Source: Salipiger bermudensis HTCC2601 (lineage in GTDB: Bacteria > Pseudomonadota > Alphaproteobacteria > Rhodobacterales > Rhodobacteraceae). Taken from it: a DNA stretch of 64,000 bases. The notes beneath the pieces are model-generated. The model did not search any database. It was given only the letters and a program-made list of their open reading frames with translations, and had not been told where the DNA came from. Positions 8,707 to 17,579 of this stretch are shown piece by piece; positions within the stretch are counted from its first letter, which is position 1; each line of letters begins with the position of its first letter. Location: contig NZ_DS022279.1 in NCBI RefSeq assembly GCF_000153725.1, positions 7,501-71,500 on the forward strand. Reading direction: 5' to 3'. The translations under genes were made by a program, and so were the position numbers.

Positions 8707-10498
8707 GGGTGAACTCCTTCCCGAGATAGGCCTCGATCACGTGCTCGTCGCGCACCACCTCCTGGGGGTCGCCCTGGGCGATGATCTGGCCCGAGTTGAT
8801 GACGATGACCCGGTCCGACAGCGACATCACCGCCTGCATCACGTGCTCGATGGCGATGATGCTGACGCCGGTGTCGCGGATCGAGAGCATCAGGTCGACG
8901 GCGCGGCGCACGTCGGTCTGGTTGATGCCCGCCATGACCTCGTCGAGCAGCAGGATGCGCGGCTCCATCGCCATGACGCGCGCCACCTCGAGCCGTTTCA
9001 GCCCGCCGATGGTCAGGCTCGCGGCTTCGGCGTTGAGATACGGACCAAGGCCCATCCGGTGCGCCGTCTCGCGCGCCGCCTCGCGGGCGTCGCCCACGTG
9101 CGGGTGGCGGTGGAAGGCGCCGACCATGATGTTCTCTTCCACGGTCATCGCCGCGAAGGGCTGCACGATCTGGAAGGTCCGCCCGACCCCGAGCGTGGCG
9201 AAATCCGCCGGCGTCGCAGGCTCCTGCCACTCGCCCGAGGGCGACAGCACCGACACCCGGCCCTCATCGGGCTTGAGGAAGCCCGAGAGCATGTTGAACA
9301 CCGTGGTCTTGCCGGCCCCGTTCGGCCCGATCACCCCGAGGATCTCGCCCTCGCGCAGGGTGAAGCCCACGTCATTGGTCACGTGCAGGCCGCCGAAGTG
9401 CTTTTGCAGCCCCTCGACGCGCATCACCTCGCGGCCCGCCTCGTGCGGCACCGCCGAGCGCGGCGCGGCGGCGACCGGCGCGGCCTGCTCGCCCTCGGTC
9501 TTCTCCGAGCCGGAGGTGAAGCGATGCACCACGCCCATGATGCCGTTGGGCAGAAACAGCACCACCAGCATCAGCACCACGCCGTAGACGAAGCCGTGCA
9601 GGCCGATGGCCTCGGAGCCAAGCGCGCCACGCGCGAACTCGGTGATCGGCACCAGCAGGACCGCGCCCAACAGCGGCCCCCAGACGGTGCCGATGCCGCC
9701 GATCAGCGCGAACATGGCGATCTGGATCGAGAACTGCAGCGAGAACATCGACTCCGGCTCGATGAAGGTCAGGTACATGGCGTGGAACGTGCCCACCATG
9801 GCCGACAGCGCCGCCGAGATGCTCACCGCCATCAGCCGCACCTTGACGGTGCCGACCCCCGCCGCCTTGGCCGCGCTCTCGCGCTCGCGGGTGGCCACGA
9901 GATAGAAGCCAAGCCGGTGCGAGCGGATCGCCCAGGCCACGGCGAGGCAGACCAGCAGCATGCCGAAGGCGATCAGCAGCGCCGGCAGGCGCTCGCGGAA
10001 GACCATCCACTCCCAGCCGATATTGAGCTGGATCATCAGGCCCGTGGCGCCGCCGGTCAGCTCGCGGAAATGCAGCGCGAGCACGCGGAACACCTCGAGA
10101 AAGGCGATGGTGGCAAGGGCAAAGAACGGCCCGTGCAGGCGGAAGCAGGGCCATGACACCACGATGGCGGCGACCACAGCAACGGCGGCGCCTGCGAACA
10201 TGCCGAACCACGGCGAGATGCCGAGATTGACGAGGATCACCCCGGCGTAGCCGCCGATGCCGTAGAAGATCGCGTGACCGAGCGACAACTGCCCGGCATA
10301 GCCGCCGACGATGTTCCACGCGGTCGACAGCGCCGCGAAGAGGCAGATGGTGATGAAGATGTGGTAGACGAACTCGTCGCCCACCGCGACGGGCACCGCG
10401 ATCAGTCCGGCAAGCAGCACGGCCACCGCGATCAGGCCCAGTTTCTGGGCGGAGAGGCCTCCGCCGGAGGCTTGGGTCATGGAGGTCGTGTCGGTCAT
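8699..10498 (-). CDS. Fused LivM permease and LivG ATPase
   Basis: Single 599-residue protein. Residues 1-330 are a LivM-type permease with about nine hydrophobic helices and the conserved stretch YAGQLSLGHAIFYGIGGY near 67-84. After a short linker (about 331-356), residues 357-599 form a LivG-type ATPase: Walker A GPNGAGKTT near 391-399, Walker B RILLLDE near 514-520. Its ABC signature reads LTIGG (about 495-499) rather than LSGGQ, a weak match. No stop or start separates the halves. I chose the ATG at 10498 because it overlaps the stop of livH by 4 bases. Such fusions are known in this transporter family. Confidence 0.92.
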   Translation of the reverse strand: MTDTTSMTQASGGGLSAQKLGLIAVAVLLAGLIAVPVAVGDEFVYHIFITICLFAALSTAWNIVGGYAGQLSLGHAIFYGIGGYAGVILVNLGISPWFGMFAGAAVAVVAAIVVSWPCFRLHGPFFALATIAFLEVFRVLALHFRELTGGATGLMIQLNIGWEWMVFRERLPALLIAFGMLLVCLAVAWAIRSHRLGFYLVATRERESAAKAAGVGTVKVRLMAVSISAALSAMVGTFHAMYLTFIEPESMFSLQFSIQIAMFALIGGIGTVWGPLLGAVLLVPITEFARGALGSEAIGLHGFVYGVVLMLVVLFLPNGIMGVVHRFTSGSEKTEGEQAAPVAAAPRSAVPHEAGREVMRVEGLQKHFGGLHVTNDVGFTLREGEILGVIGPNGAGKTTVFNMLSGFLKPDEGRVSVLSPSGEWQEPATPADFATLGVGRTFQIVQPFAAMTVEENIMVGAFHRHPHVGDAREAARETAHRMGLGPYLNAEAASLTIGGLKRLEVARVMAMEPRILLLDEVMAGINQTDVRRAVDLMLSIRDTGVSIIAIEHVMQAVMSLSDRVIVINSGQIIAQGDPQEVVRDEHVIEAYLGKEFTHA

Positions 10499-11382
10499 GG
10501 CGATACGTGGCTCAGGTTCATGCGGGTCCCGAACAGGCCCGACGGTTTCAGGATGAGGATCAGCAGGAAGATCGTGAACACCACCGCCTCGCGCAGGTCG
10601 GAGCCGATGTAGAAGCCCGACAGCGCATCCACGAGGCCGATCACCAGCGCGCCGAAGAAGGCGCCCGGGATCGAGCCCAGCCCGCCCAGCACCACGCAGA
10701 CGAAGGCGATCAGCACGAAATAGGTGCCGATGGTCGGCGAGGTCGGGTAGAGCGGGGCGATCAGCGACGATCCGAGACCCACGCAGGCGGCGCCCAGACC
10801 AAAGGTCAGGATGTAGATGAACTTGTCGTTGATCCCCATGAGACGGGCGGCGGCGCGGTTCTGCGCCGTGGCGCGGATGGCGCGACCGGTGCGGGTCTTC
10901 TTCATGAAGAGCTGCAGTCCGATGACCAGCAGGATCGCCGCGCCGAACACCCAGAGCTGCCCGGTCAGGATGCGCACCTCGCCCAGCATCACCTGAGAGC
11001 GCACCCCATGCGCCGGGGTATTGGCGATGTCGGCGCCAAAGACCAGCAACGCGAGGTTCATCAGCGCCGTCGACAGACCCACCGTGGCAAAGATCTGCAC
11101 GTGCTCGTCGCGCGCCGACATCAGCGGCTGGATCAGCAGGCGCTGGGTCAGCGCCCCCAGCACGAAGAGCGCCGGGGCCACCGCCGCGGCGGTCAGGTAG
11201 GGATGCACGTCCATGCCCGTGCTCAGCAGGAAGGTCAGGTACATCCCGACCATGAGGAACTCGCCGTGGGCGAAGTTGATCACCTTGACGATGCCGAAGA
11301 TCAGGGTGAGCCCAACCGCCACGATGGCGAAGAGCCCGCCGAGCATCAGCCCGTTGGCGACAATCTGAAGAAAGGTGTCCAT
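10495..11382 (-). CDS. livH: Branched-chain amino acid-type ABC transporter permease (LivH-like)
   Basis: 295-residue inner-membrane permease, pairing with the LivM half of the fusion. It has about eight hydrophobic segments and the family stretch INFAHGEFLMVGMY near residues 35-48, plus VVLGGLGSIPGAFFGA toward the C terminus. It follows the binding-protein gene after a 68-bp spacer that contains a stem-loop, and overlaps the fusion gene by 4 bases. Length is normal. Confidence 0.95.
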   Translation of the reverse strand: MDTFLQIVANGLMLGGLFAIVAVGLTLIFGIVKVINFAHGEFLMVGMYLTFLLSTGMDVHPYLTAAAVAPALFVLGALTQRLLIQPLMSARDEHVQIFATVGLSTALMNLALLVFGADIANTPAHGVRSQVMLGEVRILTGQLWVFGAAILLVIGLQLFMKKTRTGRAIRATAQNRAAARLMGINDKFIYILTFGLGAACVGLGSSLIAPLYPTSPTIGTYFVLIAFVCVVLGGLGSIPGAFFGALVIGLVDALSGFYIGSDLREAVVFTIFLLILILKPSGLFGTRMNLSHVSP

Positions 11383-11410
11383 GTCTCGCGCGTCTCCGGA
11401 GGAAGGTCAC

Positions 11411-11441
11411 GCCGGGCCACGACGCTCATGCGCGGCCCGGC
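11411..11441 (-). promoter_or_regulatory. Intercistronic stem-loop between livK and livH
   Basis: GCCGGGCC and GGCCCGGC form a perfect 8-bp stem with a 15-base loop. There is no T-run, so it is more likely an mRNA-stabilising or partial-attenuation structure than a full terminator. It would allow more binding protein than permease. Confidence 0.5.
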
Positions 11442-11450
11442 CCGGTGGCG

Positions 11451-12647
11451 TCAGTCGCCGATCTGGAACTCGGCCACCGCGGCATCACGCGGATAGACGG
11501 TGACGAGCTTGCCGCCCTGCCACTGCATACCCATCATCATCGCGCGGTCGTTCTGGTTCTGGTCGCCGAAGTGCACGCCGTAGCCTGCCGCGGTCTCGCC
11601 CGCCGGGATGTCGATGGCCTTCACCGCCGCGACGATCTGGTCGGGCTCGAAGCCCTCGCCGGCGCCAATGCCCTCGAGCACCGCCATTGCGCCCACGTAG
11701 TTGTTCAGCGAATGACCCGAGCGCGGCTCCTCGCCGTACTTGTTCTGGTAGGCGACGAGGAAATCCTCGAGCCCCGGCGTGAACTCGGTGTTCACGGCAT
11801 ACTGGGTGAAATCGACATCCAGCACGCCCTCCATCAGCGCGCCCACGGCCTCTTCGGTCGCGGTCAGCGAGTAGCCGCCGCCACCACCGATGATGGCGTC
11901 GGGCTCGAACCCGGCCTCGGCCGACTGGTTCAGGAACAGCACGGAGTCGTTCTGGTACGAGGTCTGCAGCACGATGTTCACGCTGCGATCCTTGAGGTCG
12001 AGCACCAGCGAGGACATGTCCACGGTCGAGCTCGGGTAGCCCTGCACGGTGACGATGTTGAGCCCCTTCTCGGCACCGTACTCCTCCTGGTGGCCCGCCA
12101 CCGAGGTGCCATAGGCGCTGTCCTCGTGGATCACGCCGATCACCAGATCCGAGGCTTCGACACCGAGCCCCGGCGCGATCTCGTCGAGGATCATGTCGAT
12201 GGTCATGATGCCCATGGTCTCGGCGGTCGGGTTGGTGCGGAAGAGGTATTGCAGATCGCGGCCCGTGACCTCGTCGGCCACCGCGCCAAGCTCGAAATAC
12301 GGGATCCCCGAAAGCTCGGCGACCTGGCTCGCCGCGATCGAGCGGGACGAGGAATAGGTGCCAAGGATCGCCTTCACATCTTCGCGGCTGATCAGGCGGC
12401 GGGCCTCGCCGATGGCCTGGTTGTTGTCGACCGCGTCGCCCCGCACCAGCTCGATCTGCTCGCCCTGGATGCCGCCTGCGGCGTTGATCTCATCGACCGC
12501 CAGCTCGACGCCCCGAAAGCTCTCTTCGCCAAGCAGGGCAAGGCCCCCCGAGAACGGGTAGAGCGCGCCGAATTTCACTTCGGCCTGCGCCGCGCCGGCG
12601 ACCAGTGCCGAAACCGCGGTCGCGGTGAGCAATGTCTTCAGTGTCAT
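11451..12647 (-). CDS. livK: ABC transporter substrate-binding protein (LivK family)
   Basis: Periplasmic receptor of the Liv-type importer, 398 residues. The N terminus is a Sec signal peptide (MTLKTLLTATAVSALVAGAAQA, written here only as the h-region ATAVSALVAG) with cleavage expected after AQA. The mature part begins VKFGALYPFSGGLALLGEE, typical of periplasmic-binding fold type I receptors. The ATG at 12647 has a strong ribosome-binding site (GGAGGAAGACTT); the frame extends 15 codons upstream without support. It is about 45 bp downstream of the ThDP enzyme gene in the same operon. The ligand is unknown. Confidence 0.92.
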   Translation of the reverse strand: MTLKTLLTATAVSALVAGAAQAEVKFGALYPFSGGLALLGEESFRGVELAVDEINAAGGIQGEQIELVRGDAVDNNQAIGEARRLISREDVKAILGTYSSSRSIAASQVAELSGIPYFELGAVADEVTGRDLQYLFRTNPTAETMGIMTIDMILDEIAPGLGVEASDLVIGVIHEDSAYGTSVAGHQEEYGAEKGLNIVTVQGYPSSTVDMSSLVLDLKDRSVNIVLQTSYQNDSVLFLNQSAEAGFEPDAIIGGGGGYSLTATEEAVGALMEGVLDVDFTQYAVNTEFTPGLEDFLVAYQNKYGEEPRSGHSLNNYVGAMAVLEGIGAGEGFEPDQIVAAVKAIDIPAGETAAGYGVHFGDQNQNDRAMMMGMQWQGGKLVTVYPRDAAVAEFQIGD

Positions 12648-12692
12648 AAGTCTTCCTCCCTGATGTCGGGCCCTCCAGCCCGGTTCAGACAC

Positions 12693-14423
12693 TCAGTAGT
12701 CGAGCGCCTCCTTGCCTTGAAAAACGGTGATTGGCGGGTGCGCCTTCTCGTCGGTGACCACGTCGATCACGGTGACCTCCGCCTTGCCGAGCGCCTCCTC
12801 CAGCGCCGGCAGGAACTGCTCGGGCGTCTCCACCCGGATGCCTTCGCAGCCCACGGCACGCGCGATCGCGGCGTGATCCACGGCGGTGAAATGCACCACA
12901 TCGGTGTAATCGCCGAAGAGGCTGAGCTCGGCATGTTTCTGGTAGCCGAGGATCTGGTTGTTGAGCACGATGACCACCACCGGCAGCTTCATCCGCCGCG
13001 CGGTCTCGAGCTCGCCCCAGACGTGACCGAAGCCGCCGTCGCCGGTCAGGCACACCACCGGCGCCTCGGGCCGCGCCGCCTTGGCGCCGAGCGCGAAGGG
13101 CAGCCCCCAGCCCAGCCCCGCCAGACCGCGCGGGGTCAGAAAGCGCTGGCCGGCACGGCGCGCGGTGAGCCCGTTGGCGATCCAGATCGAGGAATAGCTC
13201 GCATCGGCCACGGTCACCGCGTCCTCTGGCAGCACCGTGTCGAGATCGCGCATCAGGCGCTCGGGCCGGATCGGCGCCGCGTCCCAGTCGATCAGGCCCT
13301 CGATCTCGCGCTCATGCGCGGCGCGGCCCTCCCCGATGCGTGTCTCGAGGGCCGGGCGGCGGGTGTGGATCGCCGAGAGGTCCTGCGCCTCGAGCGCCTC
13401 GCAGAGCTGGCTCAGCACCAGCCGCGCGTCGCCCTTGAGCCGCAGCGCCTCGTAGTTGCGCCCGATCTCGCCACCGTCGATGTCGATATGGATGTAGCGC
13501 GCGCCCTCGGGATAGAGCGACCAGCTGTCGGTGCCGTTCTGGTTGGTGCGATTGCCGATCAGCAGCACCACGTCCGCTTCCGCGATCAGCTCGCGCTGAT
13601 GCGCGGCGCGCGCGCCCGGAGCCATGAAATAGCCCACCACGCCCACAGACAGCGGGTGCGTCTCGGCCACCGCGCCCTTGCCCATCACCGTGGTCGCCAC
13701 GGGCAGACCCAGTTCCTGCAGGCGCCCAAGTGCGTCGATCGCCTGCGACCCATGCACCCCACCGCCGGCAACCACCACCGGGCGTTCGGCCCCGGCAAGC
13801 AGTTTTGCCGCCTCGCTCACGCGGTCCGGGTCGGCCCCCATCCGGTCGAGCGGCCAATGGCCCAGATCCGCCTGCCGGCGCGGCGCGTCGGGCGTCAGCT
13901 CCGGGCGCTCGTCGAGCACGTCGAGCGGCACCAGCAGCACCGCCGGGCCCGGACGCCCGGAGGCGGCGGCGGTGAAGGCCATGTCGATATAGTCGTCGAT
14001 GCGCTCCACATCCGCGACCCGGCGCACCCATTTCGAGACCCCGCCGAACAGCGCGACATGGTCCATCTCCTGGAAGGCGTTCTTGTCGGTGAACTTGCGG
14101 TGCACGTCCTGCACGATCGCGACGACCGGCACCGAAGCCTTGAGCGCCTCCGCCAGCCCCGGCACCAGCAGCGTTGCCGCCGGGCCGTTCTGCGCCGTCA
14201 CCACAGGCACCCGGCCCGACACCCGCGCATAGGCATCGGCCATCGCGGCGCCACCGTTCTCGGTACGATAACCCACCTGACGGATGCCGTAATGCGGCGC
14301 GGCAAGGATCAGCGCCGAGGGCAGCGACTGCCCGAAGATCTCGGTCACGCCGTGCCGCGCGAGGGCAGCGGCCATGACATGGGCGCCAGTGGTGTTGGCA
14401 GTGGGATGGTCCATGACGGTCAT
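12693..14423 (-). CDS. Thiamine diphosphate-dependent enzyme, acetolactate synthase-like
   Basis: 576 residues with the three-domain layout of ThDP enzymes: N-terminal pyrimidine-binding domain (catalytic Glu in YRTENGGAAMADAYAR near 53-68), a central domain around 200-330, and the C-terminal diphosphate domain with GDGGFG ... VLNN near 460-490. These enzymes join or cleave carbon-carbon bonds next to a ketone, or decarboxylate 2-oxo acids. No small regulatory subunit gene follows, and the enzyme sits between oxidoreductases and a transporter, so a catabolic lyase or decarboxylase is more likely than valine biosynthesis. Its start lies 3 bp after the quinone oxidoreductase stop. Confidence 0.88.
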   Translation of the reverse strand: MTVMDHPTANTTGAHVMAAALARHGVTEIFGQSLPSALILAAPHYGIRQVGYRTENGGAAMADAYARVSGRVPVVTAQNGPAATLLVPGLAEALKASVPVVAIVQDVHRKFTDKNAFQEMDHVALFGGVSKWVRRVADVERIDDYIDMAFTAAASGRPGPAVLLVPLDVLDERPELTPDAPRRQADLGHWPLDRMGADPDRVSEAAKLLAGAERPVVVAGGGVHGSQAIDALGRLQELGLPVATTVMGKGAVAETHPLSVGVVGYFMAPGARAAHQRELIAEADVVLLIGNRTNQNGTDSWSLYPEGARYIHIDIDGGEIGRNYEALRLKGDARLVLSQLCEALEAQDLSAIHTRRPALETRIGEGRAAHEREIEGLIDWDAAPIRPERLMRDLDTVLPEDAVTVADASYSSIWIANGLTARRAGQRFLTPRGLAGLGWGLPFALGAKAARPEAPVVCLTGDGGFGHVWGELETARRMKLPVVVIVLNNQILGYQKHAELSLFGDYTDVVHFTAVDHAAIARAVGCEGIRVETPEQFLPALEEALGKAEVTVIDVVTDEKAHPPITVFQGKEALDY

Positions 14424-14426
14424 GGC

Positions 14427-15428
14427 TCAGGCCTCCGGTTTCATGAGAAGAACGATCTTTCCGACATGCGCGCTGCTATCCATGCGGGCATGGGCCTTGG
14501 CGACATCGGCGAGGGGAAAGGTGGAATCGACCGGCGGGCGAACCGCACCACTGGCCAGAAGCGGCACCACGTGCTCGGTCAGCGCACGGGCAAGGCGCGC
14601 CTTCATCTCGACCGGCCGGGCGCGCAGCGTCGAGGCGGTGATGGTGCCGCGCTTCATCAGGAGCGGCAGCAGGTCGAGCTCGGCCTTGCTGCCTTGCTGA
14701 AAGGCGATCTGGGCAATCCGCCCGTCCGCGGCGAGCAGCTCGATATTGCGCTGCATGTAGGACCCGCCCACCATGTCGAGGATCACGTCGGGCCCCCGGC
14801 CATCGGTCAGTGCCCGCCCCTCGGCAACGAAATCCTGCGTCCGGTAGTTGATGGCGTGATCGGCGCCGAGCGCCCGCGCGGCGGCGCATTTCTCGTCGCT
14901 GCCGGCGGTCACGATGACGGTGGAGCCGAGCGCCTTGGCCAGCAGGATCGCCGTGGTGCCGATGCCCGAGGTGCCGCCGTGGATCAGCAGCGTCTCGCCG
15001 GGTTGCAGCGCCGCGCGCTCGAAGACGTTGGACCAGACCGTGAAGAAGGTCTCGGGCACGGCGCCGGCCTCGGCCATGCTCATGCCCTCGGGCACCGGGA
15101 TGGCGATCGGCGCGTCGAGCAGCGCCCAGTCGGCATAGGCACCGGAATGCACCAGCCCCATCACTCGGTCGCCGATGGCAAAGCCCTCGACGCCTTCGCC
15201 GAGTGCCGCAACGGCGCCGGCAAGCTCGAGCCCGAAGACATCCGTCGCCCCCGGCGGCGGCGGGTAGTTGCCCTGCCGCTGCATCACGTCGGGCCGGTTG
15301 ATGCCAGCGGCGTGGACCTCGATCAGAAGCTGGCCGGGGCCGGGCTCGGGGCGCGGGATCTCGGTCACCCGCAGCACCTCCGGGCCCCCTGCCCCATCCG
15401 CGATCACGGCGCGCGTCGTTTCGGTCAT
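14427..15428 (-). CDS. Quinone oxidoreductase family protein (zeta-crystallin/PIG3 type)
   Basis: 333-residue member of the medium-chain dehydrogenase superfamily without zinc-binding cysteines. The N-terminal GroES-like domain includes AAGINRPDVMQRQGNYPPP; the nucleotide-binding turn is GGTSGIGTTAILLAKALG. Members reduce quinones or enoyl/keto groups with NADPH. Overlaps the Zn-dehydrogenase gene by 4 bases and precedes the ThDP enzyme by 3 bp. Confidence 0.9.
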   Translation of the reverse strand: MTETTRAVIADGAGGPEVLRVTEIPRPEPGPGQLLIEVHAAGINRPDVMQRQGNYPPPPGATDVFGLELAGAVAALGEGVEGFAIGDRVMGLVHSGAYADWALLDAPIAIPVPEGMSMAEAGAVPETFFTVWSNVFERAALQPGETLLIHGGTSGIGTTAILLAKALGSTVIVTAGSDEKCAAARALGADHAINYRTQDFVAEGRALTDGRGPDVILDMVGGSYMQRNIELLAADGRIAQIAFQQGSKAELDLLPLLMKRGTITASTLRARPVEMKARLARALTEHVVPLLASGAVRPPVDSTFPLADVAKAHARMDSSAHVGKIVLLMKPEA

Positions 15429-16480
15429 GTCGTCTGTCCTCCCAAGGGTTCCGGGTGCAGCAGCACCTTCATTGCCGCGCCGTCCCGGGCGAGGGCGAAG
15501 GCCTCTTCGCCCCGGCTGAGCGGAAGGGTGTGGGTGATGAGATGCGCCAGCGCGTCACCGCGCCGCTCGAGCAGCGAGATCGCCTCGGCAAAGGCGGCGG
15601 GCGTGGTGTCGTGGGCACCGCGCAGCTGCTTTTTCTCCCGCACCAAGCGCGACAGGTCGAGGTCGCAGGGCGCCGCATGGATCCCGGCCGCCACGAAGAT
15701 CCCTTCCGGGCGCAGCGCCTGAAGCCCCTGCCCGACCGAGGCCGCGACACCGGTGGCCTCGATCACCCGGTCGCAGCGACCGCCGAAACTGGTCTGAAGC
15801 GCGGCATCGAGCGGCCTTTCGGCCAGGTCCACCACGGCCTCGATGCCCATCTCCCGCGCGATCCGCAGCCGCGCCGCATCACGCAGCCCCGCCAGAAGCA
15901 CCTTGGCGCCACGCTCCTGAGCCACGAAGGCACAGGCCAGCCCGATCGGCCCCGGTCCGAGCACGAGCACGCGATCCCCTGCCGCGACCTCGGCCACGTT
16001 GACCGCGTTCACCGCGATGGACAGTGGCTCAGCCAGCGCCGCGCGCTCGAAGCCGATGGCGGCGGGCAACCGATGCAGCACGCTTTCGGGCACCCGCACA
16101 CGCTCGGCAAAGCCGCCGTCTCGGTGTAACCCGACGATCTGCCGCGCCTCGCAGGCCGAGGGGCGCCCTTGCCGGCAGCCCTCGCACCGGCCGCAGGTCA
16201 GCGTCGGCGAACACACCACACGGTCTCCGGTCACGACCCGGCTCACGCCCTCTCCGGTCGCGGTGACGGTGCCGGCGAACTCGTGGCCGAGGGTCAGCGG
16301 AAGCAGTGGCTCCATGAAGCCGTAGCTGGGATCCCAGGCGACCGCGTGAAGGTCGCTGCCGCAGATCCCCGCGGCCTGCACCGCCACCTCGACCTCGCCC
16401 CGGCCCGGACCCGGGCCGCAAAAGCTGGTCGAGACGAGGCTCACACCTGTCCCGGCACGTGTCTTGCGCAACGCAAGCAT
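15425..16480 (-). CDS. Zinc-dependent alcohol dehydrogenase (sorbitol/threonine dehydrogenase-like)
   Basis: 351-residue medium-chain dehydrogenase. Catalytic zinc ligands are visible in AGICGSDLHA and GHEFAGTV; the structural zinc lobe is CGRCEGCRQGRPSAC. NAD binding is at VLGPGPIGLACAFVA. Such enzymes oxidise polyols, sugars or hydroxy amino acids to ketones. It is the first gene of the long minus-strand operon (16480 to 4257) and is transcribed away from the GntR regulator, so it probably performs an early oxidation of the imported substrate and is the most likely directly regulated target. Confidence 0.9.
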   Translation of the reverse strand: MLALRKTRAGTGVSLVSTSFCGPGPGRGEVEVAVQAAGICGSDLHAVAWDPSYGFMEPLLPLTLGHEFAGTVTATGEGVSRVVTGDRVVCSPTLTCGRCEGCRQGRPSACEARQIVGLHRDGGFAERVRVPESVLHRLPAAIGFERAALAEPLSIAVNAVNVAEVAAGDRVLVLGPGPIGLACAFVAQERGAKVLLAGLRDAARLRIAREMGIEAVVDLAERPLDAALQTSFGGRCDRVIEATGVAASVGQGLQALRPEGIFVAAGIHAAPCDLDLSRLVREKKQLRGAHDTTPAAFAEAISLLERRGDALAHLITHTLPLSRGEEAFALARDGAAMKVLLHPEPLGGQTT

Positions 16481-16503
16481 CGATTATGAACTCCTCCAGA
16501 TGT

Positions 16504-16524
16504 CCCGTATTCTCCCGATACGGG
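16504..16524. promoter_or_regulatory. Inverted repeat in divergent promoter region
   Basis: CCCGTAT-N7-ATACGGG, a perfect 7-bp inverted repeat 24 bp before the Zn-dehydrogenase start. It lies between the divergent operon and the GntR gene and is a candidate operator. The binding protein is inferred. Confidence 0.5.
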
Positions 16525-16555
16525 TGGCCGGAAACTAGGTCTGGCCAATGAGTCG

Positions 16556-16577
16556 GTTATATTTTATTTGTTATAAC
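16556..16577. promoter_or_regulatory. AT-rich inverted repeat upstream of GntR gene
   Basis: GTTATA-N10-TATAAC in an AT-rich stretch 55 bp before the GntR start. It could be an operator or overlap the regulator's promoter. Confidence 0.45.
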
Positions 16578-16631
16578 AGTAAAGCCGAAAAATCTAATCG
16601 GCTTGGGGACGGCGCAGGTGGAGGGCAGAAT

Positions 16632-17312
16632 ATGTCAGACTTATCAAAGGATTGGGCAAAACCGATCGAACGCGAGAACCTCAGCGACCGCGCCTACACG
16701 ACGATTCGAAACGCGCTCATGCGTGGTCAGCTCGCGCCCGGTGAACGGCTTCGACTGCGCCCCTTGTCGCAGCGGTTCGGGATCTCGCTCACACCGATGC
16801 GCGAGGCGCTCCTGCGGCTGGTCTTCGAACGTGTCATGGCCTTTGACGAGCGTGGCACCGTCTACGTTCCGTCGCTGAGCCTCGAGCAGCTGCTCGAGAT
16901 CCGCAGCATCCGCATGGATCTCGAAGGCAAGACGGCAGCCGCCGCCGCCAAGCGCATCACGCCTGCGGAGCTGCAGGATCTGGAGGACATTCAGTCCGGC
17001 ATTTCCGATTGCCACGCGCGCAAGTCCTATGCCGATGCAGTTCACCTCAACACCGAGTTCCACCTGGCGCTCTGCCGCGCCGGACGCCTGCCGATCACCT
17101 ACGATCTGGTCGAGAACCTGTGGGTTCGCTGCGGCCCGATCCTGTCGCACCTCTATGATGCGGGCGTGCCCTCGGACTGGCAGCCGCATCCGCATGAACG
17201 CATCATCGAGGCGCTGAAGACAGGCGACGCCGACGCCGCCGAGGCGGGCATCCGATTCGACATCGAGATGGGGGGACAAGGGCTGTTGGAGCATGTCTCC
17301 AAGAACGACTGA
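16632..17312 (+). CDS. GntR-family transcriptional regulator (FCD domain)
   Basis: 226 residues. N-terminal winged helix (about 20-85: AYTTIRNALMRGQLAPGERL, then the recognition helix in RFGISLTPMREALLRL) followed by an all-helical FCD effector domain with metal-binding His/Asp positions (FHLALCRA, HPHERIIEAL). I chose the ATG at 16632 because GGAGGG lies about 8 bp upstream; the frame continues 28 codons upstream through the AT-rich promoter region. It is divergent from the Zn-dehydrogenase/Liv operon and probably represses it until a pathway intermediate binds. It could also influence the ugp-like operon downstream. Confidence 0.9.
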   Translation: MSDLSKDWAKPIERENLSDRAYTTIRNALMRGQLAPGERLRLRPLSQRFGISLTPMREALLRLVFERVMAFDERGTVYVPSLSLEQLLEIRSIRMDLEGKTAAAAAKRITPAELQDLEDIQSGISDCHARKSYADAVHLNTEFHLALCRAGRLPITYDLVENLWVRCGPILSHLYDAGVPSDWQPHPHERIIEALKTGDADAAEAGIRFDIEMGGQGLLEHVSKND

Positions 17313-17545
17313 ACGCTCCCGCCCGATGTTGTTTGCCGCGAAGTCCACGGTCCGAGACGTTACGACGACCCGTGATGCACCGGCGCCTTTCGCGTGGCCG
17401 AACCCCCACCGCAGGCCGGGTCCGCACAACCTGCGACTTAGCCTCACGCGAAAGAACTCGCTTGCCATATCGTTTTTCAAGAATAGGGTATGGTCGGTCG
17501 GAGGAGTTGCTCGGAGGAAAGCAACCCTCTGATCTGGAGGAGAAA

Positions 17546-17567
17546 AGAGCGCCCGAACGGGGGCTCT
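17546..17567 (+). promoter_or_regulatory. Leader hairpin before ugpB
   Basis: AGAGCGCCC-gaac-GGGGGCTCT, a stem with one mismatch, ends 12 bp before the ATG and just before the GGAGGAAA ribosome-binding site. It may tune translation of the binding protein. Weak evidence. Confidence 0.3.
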
Positions 17568-17579
17568 AGGGAGGAAAGC

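Noticed and set aside
12693-14423. Biosynthetic acetolactate synthase (ilvB)
   Set aside because: No small subunit gene or other branched-chain biosynthesis genes; embedded in a transporter/dehydrogenase operon.
11445-15722. Very long plus-strand open frame (about 1425 codons) opposite the Liv/ThDP/dehydrogenase genes
   Set aside because: It runs antisense to several clearly conserved genes in codon register typical of GC-rich mirror frames, is rich in His/Arg/Gln and has no recognisable domain.
17462-17491. Sigma70-like promoter before ugpB (TTGCCA ... TAGGGT)
   Set aside because: Only the -35-like box is convincing; the -10 match and spacing are poor, so I did not list it as a feature.
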